Below, piece after piece: positions 1 through 5,867 of a stretch of DNA of 18,760 nt. The DNA is from Thermoanaerobaculia bacterium. GTDB taxonomy: Bacteria > Acidobacteriota > Thermoanaerobaculia > UBA5066. The stretch covers positions 1-18,760 of the forward strand of contig JAMQPJ010000639.1 of the NCBI GenBank assembly GCA_023717585.1, written 5' to 3'. The notes beneath the pieces are model-generated. The model did not search any database. It was not told where the DNA came from and worked only from the letters and a program-made list of their open reading frames with translations. The position numbers were made by a program, and so were the translations under genes. Each line of letters starts with the position of its first letter. Positions within the stretch are counted from its first letter, which is position 1.

Positions 1-200
1 TTGACGCCCTCGGTCCGCGCGATCTCCTCCGCGAGGCGCCGCGCGAGCGGGACTCCGCGCGTCCGGATGCCGATCAGCACGAAGCCGTCGGTTCCTCCCT
101 CGGCCTCGACGACCTCACGGCCCATGCGGGAGATCGCCCGAGCCATGCCGGCCGCGTCGAGCAGCCGGACTTTCCGGAAAGTCCCTGCAGCCTCTCCCAT
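1..200 (-). CDS. pyrR: PyrR, bifunctional pyr regulator / uracil phosphoribosyltransferase (5' part)
   Basis: The reverse strand encodes the first 66 residues and runs off the left edge. The visible protein has the PyrR N-terminal pattern: an early segment with MARAISRMGREVVE, then GFVLIGIRTRGVPLARRLAEE (residues about 44-64), which lines up with the ILVGIKTRGIYLAKRLAE stretch of Bacillus PyrR. In that family the protein binds PRPP and UMP, has weak uracil phosphoribosyltransferase activity and controls pyr mRNA by attenuation in Gram-positives. The catalytic PRPP loop lies outside the window. ATG at 200 is chosen because homology begins close behind it and no Shine-Dalgarno precedes any candidate start. 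A promoter-like pair lies just upstream, so the mRNA may be nearly leaderless. The rest of a pyr operon would lie to the left and is not visible. Confidence 0.85.
   Translation of the reverse strand, partial: MGEAAGTFRKVRLLDAAGMARAISRMGREVVEAEGGTDGFVLIGIRTRGVPLARRLAEEIARTEGV
167..184. promoter_or_regulatory. Perfect 18-bp palindrome inside the start of pyrR
   Basis: GGACTTTCC is followed directly by its exact reverse complement GGAAAGTCC, with no spacer. It covers about codons 6-11 of pyrR, roughly 20-40 nt downstream of the predicted transcription start. It could be a protein operator or, in RNA, an early hairpin. It does not resemble the known PyrR-binding loop consensus, so its role is open. 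Confidence 0.5.
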
Positions 201-210
201 GGGCGCGGGG

Positions 211-239
211 ACACTACACAACGCTTTGGATGGCGTCAA
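211..239 (-). promoter_or_regulatory. Putative sigma70-type promoter for pyrR
   Basis: On the reverse strand TTGACG (239-234) is separated by 17 nt from TAGTGT (216-211). The predicted transcription start (~204) would leave only a few untranslated bases before the pyrR ATG at 200. The -35 is good and the -10 moderate (TAnnnT). It overlaps a back-to-back candidate promoter for the divergent YfhO gene. Confidence 0.45.
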
Positions 240-255
240 ACGAACCTCATAACAT
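226..255 (+). promoter_or_regulatory. Putative promoter for the YfhO-family gene
   Basis: TTGGAT (226-231), an 18-nt spacer and TAACAT (250-255) lie 10 nt before the ATG at 266. The -35 box sits within the pyrR promoter spacer, next to the pyrR -35 (234-239), so the two promoters would compete or be co-regulated. Both boxes are imperfect. Confidence 0.3.
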
Positions 256-265
256 AGGCGGGCTC

Positions 266-2236
266 ATGTCCCGCCCAAGCCGCAGCCGCCTCGCGGGCTT
301 CGCCGCTCTTCTCGTGCTCGGCCTCGGTCTCGGATACCGGCTCCGCATGCACGAAGGGCTCGTCCTGTCGAACGACGTGAAGTCGCGCTTCTGGCCCTGG
401 GCCCCGGCTCTGGGATCGCGGACGATCGAGGCCCCGGCGCTCTCGGATCCCGTCTGGCAGTTCGTGCCCTGGCTCGAGCTCGCGCGACGGGAAATGTCGG
501 CAGGCCGGCTCCCGCTCTGGAACCCGTATCAGGACGGGGGCGTTCCGCTGCTCGGCAACTCGATCTCCGCGCTGGGATCGCCGCTCCTCTGGCCCGCGCT
601 CGCGTTCGGAGTCCGGCCGGGCTGGAATCTCTCTCTTCTGCTCCGGGCCCTCCTCGCGGCGGCCGCCGCGTTCCTGTGGCTGAGGGATCGCGGGCGGTCG
701 CGTCCGGCCGCGGGCCTCGGCGCGCTCGCCTTCGCGCTTTCCGGCCAGTTCATCGCGTGGCTGGAGCACCCTCATACGCTCGCGGCGGCGGCGGTTCCGC
801 TCCTCCTCCTCTTCGGAGGGCGGCTCGTGGAACGTCCCACGCGGAGCGATTTCGCGGGCCTCGTCGGGGCGACATTCGTCGTTCTCTCGGGCGGCCACCC
901 GGAGACCGCGCTGATGGCCGCGATTCTCGCCGCGGCTTACGCGGCCTTTCGCGGCGGGACTCTCGCCGCCCTCCGATGGCCGGCCGCCGGCAGTCTCCTG
1001 GGTGCCGCGTTCGCCGCTCCGCTGCTCCTCCCCTTTCTCGAGTACTACGCCCTCAGCGCCGCGCGGCTTGGAGAAGGACGACATCCCTCCGTCCTGCCGC
1101 TCGTCGCCCTCCTCCGTTTCGTCCTGCCCGACGACGCGCACTCGCATCCCATCGCGGCGGCCGCGGCCGTATCCCTCGCGGTTCTGCTTCTCGTGCCGTT
1201 CGGCCTGCGCGGGCTGAGACGCGACTCCGAACGCCGTTTCTGGGCGTGGTGGGCCCTGGCTCTTCTCGTGATCGCCTACGGAGGCCCTCTTGCGCGGGCT
1301 CTCGCGGTAGGCACGAACCTGTACCTGTCGCGCGTTCTCCTCTTCCTACCGCTCCCCTTCGGTTTTCTCGCCGCCTCGGGTCTCGACGATCTCCTCCTTC
1401 GGGCTGAGCAGGCGGGGAGGGGAGCGGCGGCTCGCGCGTGCGCCTGTGCGCTCGCGGGCCTCGCGGCGCTCGAGCTGCTCGTCTTCGCCGGCCACGTCCA
1501 CGCCGTCACGAAGGCGTCCGTCCTGACGCCCGTCACGCCGCTTCTCGCGCGGCTCCGGGAGGAGGCCGGGACCTATCGTGTTCTTCCGCTCCATACGTTT
1601 CTCCCGGCGAACACGGCGACCGACGTCCAGCTCGAGGAGCTGCGCGGCTATGACGCATTGGCGCCGAGCGCCTGGCGTGCCCGCCGGCGGGAGATCGGCC
1701 GCTTCCGCGACCTCCCGAACGCCACGGACGTCATCGAGCCCTGGGACCTCGCACCGGGAGGCGCGGCGCTGGACGCCTGGAGCGTGAAGTATCTGCTCCT
1801 GCATCCCCAGTTCGCCTTCGGCGCCCCGGAGCTGAACGCGCGGCTCGGCCTGGACCTCGTGGAGGAGTATTCCGGACCGGACGGGAGAGTCCTCCTGAAC
1901 CGCCGCGTGAAGCCGCGCGTGAGGCTCGAAGGCGCGCCCGGAGGAGCGATCCTCACCGGCCGCACGGCGACTCGATGGGCGATCCGGACGGAATCCCTCG
2001 CGCCGTCCCGGCTCGTCGTCGCGAATCCGATGTTCCCGGGATGGCGGGCGAAAGTCGACGGGGCCTCTTCGAGAATCGAGTCGAGGAACGGTGAGCTCAC
2101 GCAGATCCCGATTCCCGCGGGCACCCATGAGGTCGTCCTGGAGTACTGGCCGGCGTCTTTCCGGCTCGGGCTCCTCGCGGCGGCCGTTGGCGTCATCCTC
2201 ACCTTCGCCGCGACGCGCCACCTGCGCTCAGCGTGA
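266..2236 (+). CDS. YfhO-family polytopic membrane protein (GT-C-like)
   Basis: A 656-residue integral membrane protein. A first membrane segment (about residues 10-25) is followed by a long outside loop with the family signature: DPVWQFVPW (from D61) and GRLPLWNPYQDGG (about 80-92). Many hydrophobic helices follow, and the C-terminal soluble part contains LVVANPMFPGWRAKVDG and a later IPAGTHEVVLEYWP, both typical of YfhO proteins, then a last helix. Bacillus YfhO and relatives are linked to glycosylation of teichoic acid or other surface glycans, probably using lipid-linked sugars; the substrate here is unknown. An upstream in-frame ATG (230) would add 12 polar residues with no RBS. The ATG at 266 is preferred because it directly precedes the signal-anchor and has AGG 7 nt before it. 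The 3' end overlaps the opposing glycosyltransferase by 9 bp. Confidence 0.8.
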   Translation: MSRPSRSRLAGFAALLVLGLGLGYRLRMHEGLVLSNDVKSRFWPWAPALGSRTIEAPALSDPVWQFVPWLELARREMSAGRLPLWNPYQDGGVPLLGNSISALGSPLLWPALAFGVRPGWNLSLLLRALLAAAAAFLWLRDRGRSRPAAGLGALAFALSGQFIAWLEHPHTLAAAAVPLLLLFGGRLVERPTRSDFAGLVGATFVVLSGGHPETALMAAILAAAYAAFRGGTLAALRWPAAGSLLGAAFAAPLLLPFLEYYALSAARLGEGRHPSVLPLVALLRFVLPDDAHSHPIAAAAAVSLAVLLLVPFGLRGLRRDSERRFWAWWALALLVIAYGGPLARALAVGTNLYLSRVLLFLPLPFGFLAASGLDDLLLRAEQAGRGAAARACACALAGLAALELLVFAGHVHAVTKASVLTPVTPLLARLREEAGTYRVLPLHTFLPANTATDVQLEELRGYDALAPSAWRARRREIGRFRDLPNATDVIEPWDLAPGGAALDAWSVKYLLLHPQFAFGAPELNARLGLDLVEEYSGPDGRVLLNRRVKPRVRLEGAPGGAILTGRTATRWAIRTESLAPSRLVVANPMFPGWRAKVDGASSRIESRNGELTQIPIPAGTHEVVLEYWPASFRLGLLAAAVGVILTFAATRHLRSA

Positions 2237-3871
2237 CGCCTCGGCAAACGGCCAGGAAGTCGGGGGCAGCGTGACCTCGCGCTCCCGCCGTGCGAGGAGG
2301 CGCGGCTGAGGGACGCCCGTCCGGGCGATCTCCTCCTCGAGCGTGCCTTGCCGCTCGAAGTAGACATCGGCGACGTAGGCGCGCTGAAGAAGGAGGGAGG
2401 AAGAAGGAAGAAAGACTTGCTTAGAAAGGAAGAATCCCAGGACTGCGCAGGCCGCCGCGCCGCAGAAAAATGCAAGCGCCGATCTCCACCTCCCGTCGCT
2501 CTTCTCTTCCCTCTTCCCTTCTAGGAAAATCTTCTCTTCCCTCCTTTCATCCAAGAAGAGAATCACAGCGACACATACGATCGTCGGCAGCACGAAGCGC
2601 GCGGCCATTGGCGAAACAAGATGAAGCAGGTTCGGGCTCGTCAGGCCTCTTTCGAAGAAAAAGCCCGCGAAGCTTCCCCACGGCATTGCGAAGCCGGGAG
2701 GAACGAATGGAAACGCGAGCGTCGTCGCGCAGACGGCGAGAGTCGAGGCGCCGACGAGCGCACTCTCGAGAATGCCCCCCTTTCCGAAAACGAAAGGAAA
2801 TACGAGAAACGGCAGCGCGGCGACGAGATAGCGCGGCCCTACCGTAAAACCGCCGTGCCAGCTCGGGAAACCCGCAAAGAGGAGGAGCAGTGACAGCGGC
2901 GCGAGCACGAGCGCGAGGCGGGCGTCCCGAGGGAGCACGTCGCGGGACGCCCGAAACGCTCCGGGCCACAGGAGAAGGAACGGAGAGAAGACGAGGAGAC
3001 CCTTCGACGGGTCCGCAAGGAGGCGGAGGAGGAACTCCGGAGACGGCAGAGAGAAGCCGAAGAGGCCAGTCGACAAGAGAGCATGAAACGAGGCCTGGCG
3101 TTCGTGCGCGGAGGACAGCTCGAACATACCGCCGAAGCAAATCGAGTTGTATCCCAGGAGCGCGATTGCGAACGGTGCGCCGCCCGCCGTCACGGCCAGC
3201 GCGCGCCGCGGCGCGGGAATCGCCGCACAGAGAAAAAGGACCGCCGCGGGCATGGCCGCCGGGTATTCCGAAAACACCGCGAGACCAATCAGCGCGCCGC
3301 CCGCGATGTCGCGCCGAAACGCCCGGGGCGGATCCCGGGGGAGAAAGAGCGCCGCCCACGCCCCGAAGAGGCATGCCGCCACGAGCGCGTGGGAGAAGAG
3401 GAGCAGGCCGTAGGCGAAAAGGGGCGTGGCGAAGACGAGCGCGAACATCGCGAACCGAGCGCGCGCAGGCGGCGCGCCGAGGAGCACCGCCGACCGGAAG
3501 AGAACCAGCGCGAGGAGAGCCGCGGGCAGCGTCGCGCCGAAGAGCCGCATCGCCCACAGGACGGGACGCATCGAGGCGGCGGACGGCGGTCCCGCGAACG
3601 GCCGGGCGAGAAGGTAGCCCGGCAGGGACACGAGCGCCGCCCCGGGCGCCTTGTTCGAATAAACCCGGCCGTCCTTCACGGAGGCGTCCTCGAAGGAGGG
3701 TCCGAGGAGCGGCAGGACGCGCGAAATCTCGGGTGTGCCGTTTTCGACGAGCGATGCGGCGAACGCCCAGCGGCTGAATTCGTTGGGCGAAAGGAAATGC
3801 GGGAAGACCGGCACGGCAAGAAGAGCCAGGAGGACGTAGAGCCCAAGGACCGTCCTCTCCCGCGTGCGCAT
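2228..3871 (-). CDS. GT-C/GT39-like membrane glycosyltransferase
   Basis: A 547-residue polytopic protein. Helix 1 (about 8-26) is followed by a loop with acidic residues (PNEFSRW at 29-35, ED at 61-62) and GRVYSNKAPGAAL (68-80). The YSNKAPG motif, together with LADPSKGLLVFSPFLLLWPG and SWHGGFTVGPRYLVAALPF further on, recurs in predicted GT39/GT-C mannosyl- or arabinosyl-transferase-like proteins. These use polyprenyl-phosphate sugars at the outer face of the cytoplasmic membrane. Acceptor and donor are unknown. ATG 3871 is chosen because the first helix starts just after it; further upstream the frame is antisense to queA. A TAGACT box lies 8 nt before the ATG, with no Shine-Dalgarno. The C-terminal third has a Lys/Glu-rich insert (REEKIFLEGKREEKSDG) encoded by an imperfect 30-nt tandem repeat in a lower-GC patch. 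Confidence 0.65.
   Translation of the reverse strand: MRTRERTVLGLYVLLALLAVPVFPHFLSPNEFSRWAFAASLVENGTPEISRVLPLLGPSFEDASVKDGRVYSNKAPGAALVSLPGYLLARPFAGPPSAASMRPVLWAMRLFGATLPAALLALVLFRSAVLLGAPPARARFAMFALVFATPLFAYGLLLFSHALVAACLFGAWAALFLPRDPPRAFRRDIAGGALIGLAVFSEYPAAMPAAVLFLCAAIPAPRRALAVTAGGAPFAIALLGYNSICFGGMFELSSAHERQASFHALLSTGLFGFSLPSPEFLLRLLADPSKGLLVFSPFLLLWPGAFRASRDVLPRDARLALVLAPLSLLLLFAGFPSWHGGFTVGPRYLVAALPFLVFPFVFGKGGILESALVGASTLAVCATTLAFPFVPPGFAMPWGSFAGFFFERGLTSPNLLHLVSPMAARFVLPTIVCVAVILFLDERREEKIFLEGKREEKSDGRWRSALAFFCGAAACAVLGFFLSKQVFLPSSSLLLQRAYVADVYFERQGTLEEEIARTGVPQPRLLARREREVTLPPTSWPFAEASR
2501..2560. repeat. Imperfect 30-nt tandem repeat inside the glycosyltransferase
   Basis: The 13-mer CTTCTCTTCCCTC occurs at 2501-2513 and again at 2531-2543, and the rest of each 30-nt unit is partly conserved. 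The period is a multiple of three, so the frame is kept; on the reverse strand it encodes the two REEK segments of a charged loop. Confidence 0.6.
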
Positions 3872-3914
3872 CCGCGTGCAGTCTAGCGGAGCTTCTGCGG
3901 GCAGAATGCGAGCG

Positions 3915-4994
3915 ATGCACGTCTCCGACTTCGATTTCAGCCTGCCGCCCGGGGCGATCGCCCAGCGGCCCGCCCCCCGCGGCACCGCCCGCCTCATGAC
4001 GCTCGACCGCGCCACGGGCGCGATCGCGCACCGGAGCGTCGCCGACCTGCCTTCGCTCCTCCGCGCCGGCGACGTCCTCGTCCTCAACGACACGAAGGTC
4101 ATCCCCGCGCGGCTTTTCGGGACGGACGAGAAGAAACGAAGGACGGAGTTTCTGCTGGTTTCGAGGGTTTCGGAGAATTCGGGGAATTCGGACGGGGAGC
4201 TCTGGCGCTGTCTCGCAAAGCCGGGTAGGCGGGTGAAGACGGGAAGGAGATTCTTCTTTGAAGGTGAGTGGGTGGCCGAAGCGCTGGCACCCGGCGTCGC
4301 GACGGGCGCGAAAGGCGCATACGCTCTGCGTTTCACGAAGCAAGGGAACAAGGAGTCTTCTCTCCTCGAGGCCCTCTCATCCCTGGGTTCCGCTCCCCTT
4401 CCGCCGTACATCCACCGCCCGGACGGCGTCGCCGACGCGCAGGACCGCCTCGACTACCAGACCGTCTTCGCCCGCGAGCCCGGCGCGATCGCGGCGCCGA
4501 CCGCCGGCCTGCATTTCACGGAGGCGATCCTCACGGAAGCGGCTGCGCGCGGCGTCACGGTCGCGCGCGTGACCCTGCACGTCGGGATCGGGACGTTCAG
4601 GCCCGTGAAGTCCGACCGCGTCGAGGACCACCGGATGGACTTCGAGCGGGCCGTCATCCCGGAGGAGACGGCCGCAGCCGTGAACCGGGCGATGGACGAG
4701 GGGCGGCGCATCGCCGCCGTCGGGACGACGAGCGTGCGCGCTCTCGAGGCCTCGGCGCGCGCCCACGCGGGTCGCGTCGCCGCCGGCGCGTTCGAGACCG
4801 ACCTGTTCCTGGTGCCGGGCGCGGAGTTCAGGATCGTGGACGCACTCCTGACGAACTTCCACCTGCCCCGATCGACGCTTCTCATGCTCGTCGCCGCGTT
4901 CGCGGGCAGAGAGCACGTCCTCCCCGCGTACCGGGAAGCCGTCGCGAAAGGGTACCGTTTCTTCAGCTACGGCGACGCGATGTTCGTTTCGTGA
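3915..4994 (+). CDS. queA: QueA, SAM:tRNA ribosyltransferase-isomerase
   Basis: The enzyme transfers and isomerises the ribosyl part of S-adenosylmethionine onto preQ1 at tRNA position 34, giving epoxyqueuosine (queuosine pathway, cytoplasm). The 359-residue protein matches the family from end to end: N-terminal VSDFDFSLPPGAIAQRP, VLNDTKVIPARL (56-67), PLPPYI (161-166), AAPTAGLHF (193-201), TLHVGIGTFRPV, VGTTSVRALE, TNFHLPRSTLLMLV and C-terminal YRFFSYGDAMF. It ends a few residues after that motif, whereas E. coli QueA has a longer tail. Two short lower-GC inserts (around residues 85-94 and 141-150) sit in variable loops. In-frame ATGs at 3864, 3906 and 3915 are possible; 3915 fits the family N-terminus. 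CAGAAT lies 7 nt before it and there is no clear Shine-Dalgarno. It is divergent from the glycosyltransferase with about 43 bp between starts. Confidence 0.95.
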   Translation: MHVSDFDFSLPPGAIAQRPAPRGTARLMTLDRATGAIAHRSVADLPSLLRAGDVLVLNDTKVIPARLFGTDEKKRRTEFLLVSRVSENSGNSDGELWRCLAKPGRRVKTGRRFFFEGEWVAEALAPGVATGAKGAYALRFTKQGNKESSLLEALSSLGSAPLPPYIHRPDGVADAQDRLDYQTVFAREPGAIAAPTAGLHFTEAILTEAAARGVTVARVTLHVGIGTFRPVKSDRVEDHRMDFERAVIPEETAAAVNRAMDEGRRIAAVGTTSVRALEASARAHAGRVAAGAFETDLFLVPGAEFRIVDALLTNFHLPRSTLLMLVAAFAGREHVLPAYREAVAKGYRFFSYGDAMFVS

Positions 4995-5034
4995 CGGTGT
5001 GAGCCTGGGTCATGCACGCGCGGCGCGGCGGCAC

Positions 5035-5087
5035 TACATTGGAGGGAGGCCCTGAACCGGCCTAAGGCTGGTCGGCCAGGGGGGAGG
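5035..5087 (+). promoter_or_regulatory. Leader with hairpin overlapping the RBS of the cytidylate kinase-like gene
   Basis: A -10-like TACATT (5035-5040) is followed by a potential stem-loop. The inner stem CCGGCC / GGCTGG (5057-5071) has loop TAA and one G-U pair. The outer stem CCCTG (5050-5054) pairs with CAGGG (5077-5081). The outer strand runs into the strong Shine-Dalgarno GGGGAGG (5081-5087), 5 nt before ATG 5093. Folding could limit ribosome access. No known riboswitch class is recognised. Confidence 0.35.
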
Positions 5088-5092
5088 TCGTC

Positions 5093-5788
5093 ATGACTTC
5101 GACGCGTCCCGGAGTGGAGCTTGCGGACCGCCAGGGTCGCTTCAGGGAAATGCGCCGACGGGCGACGGAAGGCTCGTCGGCAAGGCCCGCACAGACCGAA
5201 GGACCCTGGATCGCGCTGTCGCGCGAGCTCGGATCCGGAGGCGGCGAGCTCGCGGTCCACCTCAGCGCCGCCCTCGGCTGGCGAATCTACGATCGCGAGA
5301 TCCTCCAGGCCGTGGCGGCCGAAACGCGGCGCGACGCGTCGACCCTCGAACGTTTCGACGAAAAAGGCGTTCGCACGTTCGTCGAGTACCTCGCGCCGTT
5401 CGTCCTTCCGACCGACCCGGGACAGTCCCGCTACCTCGAAGATCTGACGCACGTCGTCCGGCGGCTGGGGCGCGAGGGCCGCGCGGTGCTCGTAGGACGC
5501 GGCGCGAACTTCATCCTGGATCCCGAATACGGGCTTCGGGTCCGGGCCGTGGCCCCGGCCGCCGAACGGGCCGAGGCGGTCGCGCATGACATGGGCCTCA
5601 AGCTCGATGAAGCGCGCCGCCGCGTCGCGGCGAGCGATACGGCGCAGCGCGAGTTCGCGTGGCAGGCCTTCCAGAGGGAGATCGAGGATCCGGCGGGTTA
5701 CGACCTCGTCGTCCACCCTCGCGCGCTCGGTCTGCCCGCGGCCGTGGCGGCAATCCTCGCCGCCGCTCGCGCGAAGCTCGACTTCTGA
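5093..5788 (+). CDS. Cytidylate kinase-like family protein
   Basis: 231 residues. After a polar 35-residue N-terminus comes a P-loop-like SRELGSGGGELA (43-54), then LGWRIYDREIL (61-71) and VLVGRGANFIL, which is the pattern of the cytidylate-kinase-like family (Pfam Cytidylate_kin2): SRExGSGGxxIA, then FYDREIL. Such proteins are predicted nucleoside monophosphate kinases, but they lack the classic GxxGxGK[ST] Walker A lysine motif; the true substrate is rarely known. The protein is cytoplasmic. The start at 5093 is set by the strong Shine-Dalgarno (GGAGG, 5-nt spacer). The gene stands alone between queA (98-bp gap) and convergent glnA. Its last codons and stop are duplicated in tandem, giving a second in-frame stop 15 nt on. 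Confidence 0.8.
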   Translation: MTSTRPGVELADRQGRFREMRRRATEGSSARPAQTEGPWIALSRELGSGGGELAVHLSAALGWRIYDREILQAVAAETRRDASTLERFDEKGVRTFVEYLAPFVLPTDPGQSRYLEDLTHVVRRLGREGRAVLVGRGANFILDPEYGLRVRAVAPAAERAEAVAHDMGLKLDEARRRVAASDTAQREFAWQAFQREIEDPAGYDLVVHPRALGLPAAVAAILAAARAKLDF

Positions 5789-5804
5789 ACGCTCGACTTC
5801 TGAA
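5776..5804. repeat. 15-bp tandem duplication across a stop codon
   Basis: GCTCGACTTCTGAA occurs at 5776-5789 and again, exactly, at 5791-5804. The unit covers the final Leu-Asp-Phe codons and TGA of the cytidylate kinase-like gene. Since 15 is divisible by three, the copy supplies a second in-frame Leu-Asp-Phe-stop. Confidence 0.85.
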
Positions 5805-5819
5805 TCGAGTCGCACGAAG

Positions 5820-5848
5820 AAAAAGGCGCGGGCCGCGGGGCCCGCGCC
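5820..5848 (-). terminator. Intrinsic terminator of glnA
   Basis: A perfect 10-bp inverted repeat, GGCGCGGGCC (5825-5834) and GGCCCGCGCC (5839-5848) with a 4-nt loop, is followed on the reverse strand by a T run (5824-5820, TTTTT then CTTC). This is a textbook rho-independent terminator 20 nt beyond the glnA stop. On the forward strand no T tract follows, so it probably acts mainly for glnA. Confidence 0.9.
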
Positions 5849-5867
5849 GTCGTTCCCGGGTGGTTCG

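Noticed and set aside
1..252. Forward frame at the left edge
   Set aside because: The reverse strand encodes PyrR here with clear motif matches; the forward product is Ser/Arg/Pro-rich noise.
185..265. PyrR-binding loop or pyr attenuator before pyrR
   Set aside because: No anti-terminator/terminator pair and no sequence like the known binding loop; the predicted leader is only a few bases.
2890..3886. Forward Arg/Glu-rich frames opposite the glycosyltransferase at 2228-3871
   Set aside because: Composition artefacts of antisense GC-rich coding DNA, no homology pattern and no RBS.
3864..3914. Earlier ATG (3864) as the queA start
   Set aside because: It would add 17 residues absent from the family and overlap the start of the divergent glycosyltransferase gene.
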